Positions 22,339-29,676 of a DNA stretch of 29,676 nt are shown piece after piece. Source of the stretch: JBPYFK01 sp051984675. GTDB lineage: Bacteria > Actinomycetota > Actinomycetes > Mycobacteriales > Pseudonocardiaceae. Location of the stretch: NCBI GenBank assembly GCA_051984675.1, contig JBPYFK010000067.1, positions 1-29,676 on the forward strand. The letters are read 5' to 3'. The position numbers were made by a program, and so were the translations under genes. The notes below the pieces were generated by a model. That model had not been told where the DNA came from. It made no database searches and saw only the letters and a list, made by a program, of their open reading frames with translations. Numbering within the stretch: position 1 is the stretch's first letter; each line of letters opens with the position of its first letter.

Positions 22339-22723
22339 GCGTCGAGCCTCGCACAGAGTGGACTCGGTCCCTGCCAAGCCGCCGGCTTACGCCTGCGTGT
22401 CAGTAGCTTCGATCGAGTGAATTGTCCCGCATCCGCTCGGGGGTCGGCTGCACTACCTGATGTCACCCGTTCGGACCAAATCGGGCGTTACCTAAATGGG
22501 CGATAAATGGCGCTACTGAATCGATTCTTCGATAACAAATTCCCATGTCGGCCAGCGGTGCGCATCACACCGTGACGTCAGCCACTTGCTGCGTGAATAG
22601 ACTTCTCGCCCACGGCGTCGCCCGAGCCACTCGGTTGGACCGGACGGGGCCGCAAGTACGCGTCGGAGCCGACGCACCAACCGTGGCTCCTGGCGCTGAC
22701 CCGAGCACAAACCAGGAGGACGG
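22339..22723. other. Divergent intergenic region between helicase and hppA
   Basis: These 385 bases should contain promoters for the helicase and hppA. The segment 22480-22550 is AT-rich for this genome and includes the perfect palindrome GAATCGATTC (22518-22527) and GGGCG-rich near-repeats just upstream. AGGAGGACGG immediately before the ATG at 22724 is the hppA ribosome binding site. No gene and no unambiguous -35/-10 pair are seen. Confidence 0.5.
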
Positions 22724-25150
22724 ATGTCCCTGCTCACCGGGGTTCATCTCAGCGGGGTTGGCGCGAGTTCGCCCCTAAGCGCTATCGCGCCCAGCCCGTT
22801 GGACCAGAAGACCGCACACGCCGCGGGAGGAAGTTCCCTCGCCCAGCAGATCCAGCTGGGCGCTGGTGACTACGCCGTGCTCGGCGTGGTCATCGTGATC
22901 GCACTTGCCGCACTGACGTTCGGCTACCTGCTGCTCAAGGACGTGCTGACCGCCGGTCAGGGCACGCCGAAGATGCAGGACATCGCCCGGGGTGTCCAGG
23001 AGGGCGCCTCGGCCTACCTCAATCGCCAGTTCCGCACGTTGGCGGTGTTCGCCGTCGTGGTGTTCCTCGTGCTGTTCGCCCTGCCGGCAGACACCACCGG
23101 GGAACGCATCGGCCGGTCGATCTTCTTCCTGTTCGGTGCGGTCTTCTCCGGCTGCATCGGTTACCTCGGCATGTGGCTGGCCACACGCGCGAACGTGCGC
23201 GTAGCCGCCGCTGCCCAAGAGCCCAGCGGCGGGCGCGAGAAGGCCATGCGCGTGGCGTTCCGCACCGGCGGGGTGGTCGGGATGATCACCGTCGGGCTCG
23301 GTCTGTTCGGCGCGACCCTCGTCGTGCTGGTCTACGCCGGGCAGGCGCCGCACGTGCTCGAAGGCTTCGGGTTCGGCGCGGCGCTGCTGGCGATGTTCAT
23401 GCGTGTCGGCGGCGGCATCTTCACCAAGGCCGCCGACGTGGGTGCCGACCTGGTCGGCAAGGTCGAGCAGAACATCCCGGAGGACGACCCGCGCAACGCG
23501 GCGACGATCGCCGACAACGTCGGGGACAACGTCGGCGACTGCGCCGGGATGGCCGCTGACCTCTTCGAGTCGTACGCGGTGACGCTGGTGGCGTCGCTGA
23601 TCCTCGGCACCGCCGCGTTCGGCCTGCACGGCCTGATGTTCCCGCTGATGGTGCCGGCCATCGGCGTGCTCACCGCCGTGATCGGCGTCTACATCACGCG
23701 CGCCCGCAGCGGGGAGAGCGCGTTGACCGCGATCAACCGCTCGTTCTACATCTCCGCGGGCATCTCGGCGGTGCTCTGCGCGCTCGCCGCCGTGGTGTAC
23801 CTGCCCGGATCGTTCGCCGGGCTCACCGGGGTTCCCGAGGACATCCGCGCCAACAGCGGCAGCCCGGCGCTGATCGCGCTGGTGGCGGTGATCATCGGCA
23901 TCCTGTTGGCGGTGCTCATCCTCAAACTCACGGGGTACTTCACCGCCACCGAGCACCGGCCGGTGCGCGATGTGGGGAAGTCCTCGTTGACCGGCGCTGC
24001 CACGGTGATCCTCAGCGGTGTGTCGGTGGGGTTCGAGTCCGCCGTCTACACGGCGCTGATCATCGCGGCGGCCGTGCTCGGCGCGTTCCTGCTGTCCGGT
24101 TCGATCACCGTCGCGCTGTTCGCGGTCGCGCTGGCCGGCTGCGGGCTGCTGACCACCGTCGGTGTGATCGTCGCCATGGACACCTTCGGCCCGGTCAGCG
24201 ACAACGCGCAGGGCATCGCGGAGATGTCGGAGAACTTCGAGGGCGAGGCCGCGGACATCCTCACCGAGCTGGACGCGGTCGGCAACACCACGAAGGCGAT
24301 CACCAAGGGCATCGCGATCTCCACCGCGGTGCTGGCCGCGACCGCGCTGTTCGGCTCCTACAAGGACGCCATCACGACGGCGCTGGCGAGTGTGGGTGGA
24401 CAGCTGTCCGCCGACGAGTTCCAGGTGTTCGCGCCTAACGTGCTGGTGGGCGTCGCTACCGGTGCGGCCGTGGTGTTCCTGTTCTCGGGTCTGGCGATCA
24501 ACGCCGTGTCCCGCGCGGCCGGCGCCGTGGTGTTCGAGGTCCGGCGGCAGTTCAGACAGAACCCGGGAATCATGGACGGCACCACGCGACCGGAGTACGG
24601 CAAAGTGGTCGACATCTGCACCCGGGATTCGCTGCGGGAGCTGGCCACGCCCGGCCTGCTGGCGGTGCTGGCGCCGATCGCGGTCGGCTTCGGCCTGGGT
24701 GTCGGTGCCCTGGCCGGCTACCTCGGAGGTGCCATCGCCACCGGCACGCTGATGGCGATCTTCCTCGCCAACTCCGGTGGGGCCTGGGACAACTCCAAGA
24801 AACTCGTGGAGGACGGCTATCACGGCGGCAAGGGCTCCGAGGCCCACGCCGCCACTGTGATCGGGGACACCGTCGGTGACCCGTTCAAGGACACCGCCGG
24901 TCCGGCGATCAACCCGCTCATCAAGGTGATGAACCTGGTGTCGGTCCTGATCGCCCCCGCCGTGGTCACCTACACCGTGGGTAGCAGCGCTTCGATGGCG
25001 GTGCGGCTGACGATCGCGATCGCCGCCGCCGCGATCGTGGTCGGTGCGGTCATCGTGTCGAAGCGTCGCAGCACCGCGATCGCCGATTCGGGTGCCGAGG
25101 AGGTCGAAGCCGCGACCCCGGCCGAGCGCGTGCCGGACGCCGCTTCCTGA
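22724..25150 (+). CDS. hppA: Membrane-bound proton-translocating pyrophosphatase
   Basis: An 808-residue integral membrane pump that couples PPi hydrolysis to H+ export and so recovers energy from biosynthetic PPi. Its many hydrophobic segments fit the 16-helix family fold. The catalytic region DVGADLVGKVEQNIPEDDP (near residue 240) and NVGDNVGDCAGMAADLFESY bind Mg-PPi; further on are SDNAQGIAEMSENFEGEA and the C-terminal GDTVGDPFKDTAGPAINPLIK. In GNTTKAITKG the lysine at residue 524 marks the potassium-independent, H+-pumping subclass, where potassium-dependent forms have alanine. It has a strong Shine-Dalgarno and a clear terminator, so it is probably monocistronic. M. tuberculosis lacks it at this position. 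Confidence 0.97.
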   Translation: MSLLTGVHLSGVGASSPLSAIAPSPLDQKTAHAAGGSSLAQQIQLGAGDYAVLGVVIVIALAALTFGYLLLKDVLTAGQGTPKMQDIARGVQEGASAYLNRQFRTLAVFAVVVFLVLFALPADTTGERIGRSIFFLFGAVFSGCIGYLGMWLATRANVRVAAAAQEPSGGREKAMRVAFRTGGVVGMITVGLGLFGATLVVLVYAGQAPHVLEGFGFGAALLAMFMRVGGGIFTKAADVGADLVGKVEQNIPEDDPRNAATIADNVGDNVGDCAGMAADLFESYAVTLVASLILGTAAFGLHGLMFPLMVPAIGVLTAVIGVYITRARSGESALTAINRSFYISAGISAVLCALAAVVYLPGSFAGLTGVPEDIRANSGSPALIALVAVIIGILLAVLILKLTGYFTATEHRPVRDVGKSSLTGAATVILSGVSVGFESAVYTALIIAAAVLGAFLLSGSITVALFAVALAGCGLLTTVGVIVAMDTFGPVSDNAQGIAEMSENFEGEAADILTELDAVGNTTKAITKGIAISTAVLAATALFGSYKDAITTALASVGGQLSADEFQVFAPNVLVGVATGAAVVFLFSGLAINAVSRAAGAVVFEVRRQFRQNPGIMDGTTRPEYGKVVDICTRDSLRELATPGLLAVLAPIAVGFGLGVGALAGYLGGAIATGTLMAIFLANSGGAWDNSKKLVEDGYHGGKGSEAHAATVIGDTVGDPFKDTAGPAINPLIKVMNLVSVLIAPAVVTYTVGSSASMAVRLTIAIAAAAIVVGAVIVSKRRSTAIADSGAEEVEAATPAERVPDAAS

Positions 25151-25165
25151 CCCACCCATCCATGT

Positions 25166-25207
25166 TGGGGCGCCCTTTCTGGTGGAATCGCCGGGAAGGG
25201 CGCCCCA
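25166..25207 (+). terminator. Terminator after hppA
   Basis: TGGGGCGCCCTT (25166-25177) and AAGGGCGCCCCA (25196-25207) form a perfect 12-bp stem with an 18-base loop, 16 bases after the hppA stop. It is the strongest terminator-like structure in the window, though a T-run is lacking. Confidence 0.8.
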
Positions 25208-25303
25208 GCGTCGTGTGTGCGGGGTCGTCGGCCGGCGGTTTGACGAACCGGACGGCTAACGATCAGCGTGGGGCGAACACGTAGGCACTTCCTGGAGCAT
25301 GCA

Positions 25304-25936
25304 TTGAGTACTCGCTCGGCGGCCCTCGCGCTGATCGCCGCTGTCCCGCTCGCCCTCGCAGGTTGTTCCGCGGGGGGCGCGCCTCCGGCGAAGCCATCGG
25401 CGGCGCAGCCCGGCGGCCCTGGCCAGCCCGCCGCCGCGAGCCCCCAGAACGTCGCGTGGGTGAATCAGCTGTGCGGCGCGGTGCAGAACTTCGCCGCCGC
25501 CGAGAAGAAGGCTCCACCAGCGAATGAGACCAGCGCGGACGCGTTCAAGCAGTCGTCCATCACCGAGATCGACTTCATGATGGGCGCGGCCAACGACACG
25601 ATCGGGCAACTGCAGCACGTCGGCCCGTCCCCGATCACCGGTGGTGACCAGGTGACATCCAACTTCATTCAGGGTTTCGGGCAGGTCCGCGACGCGCTCG
25701 CCTCGGCACGGACCAAGGCGGAGCAGGTCGACACCAGCAACAAGCAGGCGTTCACGTCTGGCATGGGCGGGGTGCAGGATGACCTCAAGAAGGGGCTGGG
25801 CGGCCTCACGCTGGACCAGCAGTTCGCGGAGTTCGACCGCAACCCGGCCCTGAACGCGGCGGCCGCGCAGGCGCCGACGTGCAAGGCGCTCGCGTCGGCG
25901 GCTTCGACGCCTCCGCCGTCCACGCCGCACGGCTGA
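25304..25936 (+). CDS. Predicted lipoprotein of unknown function
   Basis: A 210-residue exported protein. A TTG start at 25304 with GGAG six bases upstream gives a clean lipoprotein signal, STRSAALALIAAVPLALAGC, with lipobox LAGC. A GTG at 25268 would add 12 residues before it. After a Pro/Ala/Gly-rich tether (about 24-46) comes a mostly helical domain with WVNQLCGAVQNFAAAEKK and QSSITEIDFMMGAANDTI, resembling the small helical lipoproteins common in Pseudonocardiaceae. There is no catalytic motif that I recognise. Two further cysteines (in LCGAV and TCKAL) could form a disulfide outside the membrane. It lies between the hppA terminator and the Rv3647c-like gene. Confidence 0.82.
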   Translation: MSTRSAALALIAAVPLALAGCSAGGAPPAKPSAAQPGGPGQPAAASPQNVAWVNQLCGAVQNFAAAEKKAPPANETSADAFKQSSITEIDFMMGAANDTIGQLQHVGPSPITGGDQVTSNFIQGFGQVRDALASARTKAEQVDTSNKQAFTSGMGGVQDDLKKGLGGLTLDQQFAEFDRNPALNAAAAQAPTCKALASAASTPPPSTPHG

Positions 25937-26011
25937 CCCGCACAAGGGTCCAATTGGGCGATATGTGACACACGTCTGTGTGTGATCCTGGTCAAACTCG
26001 AACTGCTGTTC

Positions 26012-26028
26012 TAGCATGCGGTTTCGTG
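26012..26028 (+). promoter_or_regulatory. Candidate leaderless promoter of the Rv3647c-like gene
   Basis: TAGCAT (26012-26017) lies eight bases before the GTG at 26026, placing a transcription start at or within two bases of the start codon. No Shine-Dalgarno is present. The same TAGC(A/G)T plus eight-base spacing occurs before the gene at 1923. Confidence 0.4.
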
Positions 26029-26610
26029 GGCCAGTTGTCCTTCTTCTCGGCCGAAGCTCGCCAGCCCCGCGTGGTCGACCTCGCGGGGCTGCTGTGTGGG
26101 CCGGGGCAGGCCGTCGGCTTCGGTCGGGGCACGGCCGCACGCGTGTCGGTGGTGCTTGCCGAGGACAGCCGGGCCAAGCTGCTGGTGCGCGCCTGCGCCG
26201 AGCGCGGTGTCGAGGCCGAATTCGCCCATACGGATGAGGGACACGCGCTGGTGCGCACGGCGTTCCGCTCGGACCTCAGTGGGCTCGCCCGGGACTGGCT
26301 GCGCGGCGCGGTCAAGTCCGTGCCCAGCGGATTCATTCCAGACGGCGGGGCGCTGCGAATCTGGGCGCTGGCCGCCGGCCAGCCGGTGCCCGGCGGCTAC
26401 CTGCTGGGTCTCGACCCGCACGCGCCGGAGACGTACGAAGCGCTCGCGGATGCCCTCGCGCAAGCGGGCCTGCCGGCCCGGTTGCTCGGCTCGCGCGGCG
26501 GTGGTCCGGCGCTCCGGGTCACCGGGCGCCGCCGGGTGGCTCGTCTGGCGGAGCTCGTCGGCCCGGCACCGGCGGGTGCTGTCGCTCGCACCTGGCCGCT
26601 GGCATCCTGA
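26026..26610 (+). CDS. Conserved actinobacterial protein (Rv3647c-like)
   Basis: A 194-residue soluble protein that begins MGQLSFFSAEARQPRVVDLAGLLCGPGQ when started at the GTG 26026. The rest contains RVSVVLAEDSRAKLL, ALVRTAFRSDL, PDGGALRIWALAAGQP and a GYLLGLDPHAPETYEAL block. No signal or membrane segment is seen. It matches my memory of the M. tuberculosis family just upstream of topA (Rv3647c), whose function is unknown. An upstream GTG at 25978 is in frame but adds a stretch crossing the presumed promoter. The conserved position next to topA suggests a chromosome-related role, but that is only association. Confidence 0.85.
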   Translation: MGQLSFFSAEARQPRVVDLAGLLCGPGQAVGFGRGTAARVSVVLAEDSRAKLLVRACAERGVEAEFAHTDEGHALVRTAFRSDLSGLARDWLRGAVKSVPSGFIPDGGALRIWALAAGQPVPGGYLLGLDPHAPETYEALADALAQAGLPARLLGSRGGGPALRVTGRRRVARLAELVGPAPAGAVARTWPLAS

Positions 26611-26622
26611 GGGGCGTCAGGC

Positions 26623-26658
26623 GTGCTGAACTGGGGCGGTTTGTGCTGAACTGGGGCG
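26623..26658 (+). repeat. Direct 16-bp repeat upstream of topA
   Basis: GTGCTGAACTGGGGCG occurs at 26623-26638 and again at 26643-26658, a 20-base period, so both copies face the same side of the helix over two turns. A possible weak promoter (TTGTGC at 26641, TATCAC near 26665) overlaps the second copy. The pair sits about 180 bp before the topA start and could be a regulator site. Confidence 0.7.
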
Positions 26659-26839
26659 TTCCGCTATCACGTCCCGCATAGGCGTGGATGGAACACAGGG
26701 TTCCAGCGAGACGTTCGTACGGGCAAAACGCACGAAATGTCACGTGTGGTGAGTAACCCTGTGCGGCACAACTAGCGGGGGCCGGTGCACACTGGCGCAC
26801 CAGGGCTTGGAGCCCTAGTCGAGGAGAGAGCAGGTAAGC

Positions 26840-29626
26840 GTGGCTGGGTCGACACGGACGAAGAAGACGAACGGCCGGACCGTGGGTAGCCGCAACGGCG
26901 CTACCAGCACGGGTCGGCGGCTGGTGATCGTCGAGTCGCCGGCCAAGGCACGCAAGATCGCCTCGTTCCTCGGATCGGGCTTCGTGGTCGAGTCCTCACG
27001 GGGACACATCCGTGACCTGCCGCGCGGCGCCGCCGAGGTGCCGGCGAAGTACAAGGGGACGTCTTGGGCCCGCCTGGGCGTGGACGTCGACAACGACTTC
27101 GAGCCGCTGTACCTGGTCACCCCGGACAAGAAGGCCACGGTCACCGAACTCAAGGACGCGCTGGCCGACGCCGACGAGCTCTACCTCGCCACGGACGGTG
27201 ACCGCGAGGGTGAAGCGATCGCCTGGCACCTGATGGAGACGCTGAAGCCGAAGGTGCCGGTGCGTCGCATGGTGTTCCACGAGATCACCGAACCGGCGAT
27301 CCGGGCCGCCGCCGAGAACCCGCGGGACCTCGACCAGGACCTCGTGGATGCGCAGGAGACCCGCCGCATCCTGGACCGGCTGTACGGCTATGAGGTCAGC
27401 CCGGTGCTGTGGAAGAAGGTCATGCCGAAGCTGTCGGCGGGCCGTGTCCAGTCGGTGGCCACCCGCATCGTGGTCGAGCGGGAGCGCGAGCGTATCCGGT
27501 TCGTGCCCGCCTCGTACTGGGACATTTCCGCGACGATGGATGCCGGCGCGCAGGCCGATCCGCGGACTTTCGTGGCCCGGCTGGTCAACGTCGACGGTGT
27601 CCGGCTGGCGAACGGCCGGGACTTCGGCCCGGACGGCCGGGTGGGCAAGGGCGACGTGCGAGTACTCGACGAGGCTCAGGCGCGGCAGCTCGCGGACAAC
27701 CTGGTCAACGCGCGCCTGGCGGTGTCCAGCGTCGAGGAGAAGCCGTATACCCGCAGGCCGTACGCGCCGTTCATGACCTCCACCCTGCAGCAGGAAGCCG
27801 GCCGGAAACTGCGCTTCTCCGCCGAGCGCACAATGCGCACGGCGCAGCGGCTGTACGAGAACGGCTACATCACCTATATGCGGACAGACTCGACAACGCT
27901 GTCCGACACCGCCATCGCCGCGGCGCGCGCCCAGGCACGCGAGCTCTACGGCGACGATTACGTCTCACCCCAGCCGAGGCAGTACACCCGCAAGGTGAAG
28001 AACGCCCAGGAAGCACACGAGGCGATCCGGCCTGCCGGGGAGAGCTTCCGTACGCCAGGCGAGGTCGCCTCCGAGTTGGACGCCGATGGCTACCGGCTGT
28101 ATGAGCTGATCTGGCAGCGCACTATCGCTTCGCAGATGGCGGACGCGAAGGGCACCACGCTGACGGTGCGCATCACCGGGCACGCCACCAGTGGTGAGGA
28201 ATGCACCTTCGCCGCCTCGGGCCGGACCATCACCTTCGCAGGGTTCCTCAAGGCGTATGTGGAGGCGGTCGATTCTCAGGCGGGCGGGGTCGCCGACGAT
28301 GCCGAGTCGCGGCTGCCCCAGTTGGCCAAGGATCAGCAGATCACCGCGACGCAGCTGTCGCCGGACGGCCACACGACCAACCCCCCGGCGCGATACACCG
28401 AGGCGAGCCTGGTCAAGATGCTGGAGGAGCTGGGGATCGGCAGGCCCTCCACTTACGCGTCGATCATCAGCACCGTGCAGGATCGGGGCTACGTCTGGAA
28501 GAAGGGCACGGCTCTCGTGCCGTCCTGGGTGGCCTTCGCGGTCGTGGCCCTGATGGAGCAGCATTTCGGTCGGCTGGTCGACTATGACTTCACCGCGGCG
28601 CTCGAGGACGAGCTTGACCGCATCGCCGAGGGGCGGCAGCGGCGGACCCAGTGGCTGACCGGATTCTATTTCGGCGGTGACATCGGGCCGGACGACTCGG
28701 TGGGCCGGGCCGGCGGGCTGAAGAAGCTGGTCGGCTCCGGCGTGGAGACGATCGACGCGCGTGAGGTGAACTCGATCCCGATGTTCACCGACGACGCGGG
28801 CCGCACCGTGTACGTCCGGGTGGGCCGGTACGGGCCGTATCTGGAGCGGCCGGTGGACGACGCCACCTCGCAGCGGGCGAACCTCCCGGATGACCTGCCA
28901 CCGGACGAGCTGACCGTGGAGATCGCCGAGAAGCTCTTCGCGACGCCGATCCAGGGGCGCAGCCTCGGCACCGATCCGGAAACCGGGCACGAGGTGGTGG
29001 CCAAGGAGGGCCGGTTCGGCCCGTACGTCACCGAGGTTCTCCCCGAGGGGGAGAAGGGAAAGCCACGCACCAGCAGCCTGTTCAAGTCAATGGCGCTGGA
29101 CAGCGTCACCATCGACGACGCGCTCAAGCTGCTGTCGCTGCCCAGGGTGGTGGGCACCGATCCGGAATCGGGTGACCAGATCACCGCGCAGAACGGGCGG
29201 TACGGGCCGTACTTGAAGAAGGGCACCGACTCGCGGTCGCTGGAGACCGAGGAACAGATCTTTGCGATCACGGTCGAGGAGGCCCTGGCGATCTATGCAC
29301 AGCCCAAGCAGCGCGGCAGGCGGGTCGCCGCGGCGCCGCTGCGGGAACTGGGTGCGGAGCCGGAGACCGGCAAGCCGCTGGTGATCAAGGAGGGCCGGTT
29401 CGGGCCGTACGTCACCGATGGCGAGACGAACGCGTCGTTGCGCAAGGGCGACGAGGTCGAGTCGTTGACAATGGACCGCGCAGTCGAGTTGATCAGCGAA
29501 CGGCGTGCCAAGGGCCCAGCCAAGAAGCCGAGCAGGGCCAAGGGAACCACCAAGAAGACCACCGCGAAGAAGACCACCACCAAGAAGGCCGGCCCCAACG
29601 ATGTCGAGAGCTCGCGGACGTCCTGA
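26840..29626 (+). CDS. topA: DNA topoisomerase I
   Basis: A 928-residue type IA topoisomerase that relaxes negative supercoils. The N-terminal Toprim domain has RRLVIVESPAKARKI and TDGDREGEAIAWHL, with the metal-binding acidic DxD pair. The active-site tyrosine is Y346 in GYITYMRTDS, close to its position in M. tuberculosis TopA. The actinobacterial C-terminal region lacks zinc fingers and instead has repeated GRxGPY(V/L) modules (GRYGPYLERP, GRFGPYVTEV, GRYGPYLKKG, GRFGPYVTDG). It ends in a lysine-rich tail with KK/TKK repeats that binds DNA non-specifically. The GTG at 26840 follows GAGGAGAG and AGGTAAGC. It is normally essential in actinobacteria and its expression responds to supercoiling. 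Confidence 0.97.
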   Translation: MAGSTRTKKTNGRTVGSRNGATSTGRRLVIVESPAKARKIASFLGSGFVVESSRGHIRDLPRGAAEVPAKYKGTSWARLGVDVDNDFEPLYLVTPDKKATVTELKDALADADELYLATDGDREGEAIAWHLMETLKPKVPVRRMVFHEITEPAIRAAAENPRDLDQDLVDAQETRRILDRLYGYEVSPVLWKKVMPKLSAGRVQSVATRIVVERERERIRFVPASYWDISATMDAGAQADPRTFVARLVNVDGVRLANGRDFGPDGRVGKGDVRVLDEAQARQLADNLVNARLAVSSVEEKPYTRRPYAPFMTSTLQQEAGRKLRFSAERTMRTAQRLYENGYITYMRTDSTTLSDTAIAAARAQARELYGDDYVSPQPRQYTRKVKNAQEAHEAIRPAGESFRTPGEVASELDADGYRLYELIWQRTIASQMADAKGTTLTVRITGHATSGEECTFAASGRTITFAGFLKAYVEAVDSQAGGVADDAESRLPQLAKDQQITATQLSPDGHTTNPPARYTEASLVKMLEELGIGRPSTYASIISTVQDRGYVWKKGTALVPSWVAFAVVALMEQHFGRLVDYDFTAALEDELDRIAEGRQRRTQWLTGFYFGGDIGPDDSVGRAGGLKKLVGSGVETIDAREVNSIPMFTDDAGRTVYVRVGRYGPYLERPVDDATSQRANLPDDLPPDELTVEIAEKLFATPIQGRSLGTDPETGHEVVAKEGRFGPYVTEVLPEGEKGKPRTSSLFKSMALDSVTIDDALKLLSLPRVVGTDPESGDQITAQNGRYGPYLKKGTDSRSLETEEQIFAITVEEALAIYAQPKQRGRRVAAAPLRELGAEPETGKPLVIKEGRFGPYVTDGETNASLRKGDEVESLTMDRAVELISERRAKGPAKKPSRAKGTTKKTTAKKTTTKKAGPNDVESSRTS

Positions 29627-29640
29627 CACTGGCCTTCCCC

Positions 29641-29676
29641 GTGACGGACGCGGTAGCTTCAGACCAGGCGTTCTTG
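29641..29676 (+). CDS. Possible start of another gene, cut by the window end
   Basis: A GTG at 29641 opens twelve codons (VTDAVASDQAFL) to the window edge, 14 bases after the topA stop. No ribosome binding site is visible. In several actinobacteria topA is followed closely by a transporter/thymidylate kinase or replication gene, so a co-transcribed gene is plausible, but the visible part is too short to identify. Confidence 0.25.
   Translation, partial: MTDAVASDQAFL

Noticed and set aside
22775..25159. Very long minus-strand frame (794 codons) opposite hppA
   Set aside because: Arg/His/Gly/Asp-rich antisense shadow caused by high GC at third positions; the plus frame is a clear pyrophosphatase.
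25956..25985. TGTGACACACGTCTGTGTGTG as a CRP-type site
   Set aside because: It lacks the TCACA half at the right spacing; the ACACAC/GTGTGT dyad is more likely low-complexity sequence.
1..29676. CRISPR arrays, insertion sequences, prophage, tRNA or rRNA genes
   Set aside because: I found no regularly spaced repeats, transposase-like protein, cloverleaf with a T-loop GTTC motif, or rRNA sequence in the window.

Overview
The window is high-GC actinobacterial DNA. Its gene content and order resemble the conserved acs-to-topA region of Mycobacterium tuberculosis (roughly Rv3646c-Rv3667): acs, a HAD-IB phosphatase, a 6C-type small RNA, ssd, a compact tad locus, an SftH/MrfA-type helicase, an Rv3647c-like protein and topA. 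Codon use, Pseudonocardiaceae-like accessory genes (Prim-Pol-like protein, DUF4244 pilin, H+-pyrophosphatase) and F420-type enzymes suggest the Pseudonocardiales (for example a Saccharopolyspora relative). This is an inference from remembered synteny; no database was searched.

Layout. 1-1571 (-): acetyl-CoA synthetase, C-terminus outside the window. 1923-3650 (+): a conserved actinobacterial protein and an inosine-uridine type nucleoside hydrolase. 3674-11776 (all -): a cell-wall salvage cluster, transcribed as nagZ, namZ (DUF1343), amiE-like serine hydrolase, an F420/PPOX-type flavoprotein, a MurR/RpiR regulator and murQ. The three hydrolases carry export signals; MurQ and the regulator are cytoplasmic. 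12336-13175 (-): membrane-anchored HAD-IB phosphatase. 13176-13822: non-coding, with a 6C RNA ending in a strong stem-loop and then a cluster of four DnaA-box-like sites. 13823-18857 (+): ssd-tadA-tadB-tadC-pilin-tadE-tadE-like, mostly with 1-7 base overlaps. 19193-19807 (+): small Prim-Pol-like protein, convergent with the helicase (19915-22338, -). 22724-25150 (+): proton-pumping pyrophosphatase with a clear terminator. 25304-25936 (+): lipoprotein. 26026-26610 (+): Rv3647c-like protein, probably leaderless. 26840-29626 (+): DNA topoisomerase I. The last 36 bases may begin another gene.

How the genes work together. The mur cluster matches, in enzyme content, the Bacillus subtilis murQ-murR-murP-amiE-nagZ-namZ (ybb) operon. 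Outside the membrane, AmiE would strip stem peptides, NagZ would remove GlcNAc and NamZ would release MurNAc. Inside, MurQ would split MurNAc-6-phosphate under control of a SIS-domain repressor. The MurNAc transporter and the enzyme that makes MurNAc-6-phosphate are missing from the window, and that is the main open biological question here. The tad genes would assemble a Flp-like pilus or secretion filament; the prepilin peptidase is not present.

The least explained sequence is non-coding: a possible pseudoknotted element at 12141-12237, the DnaA-box cluster next to ssd, a 16-bp repeat pair upstream of topA, and several palindromes around the mur genes.
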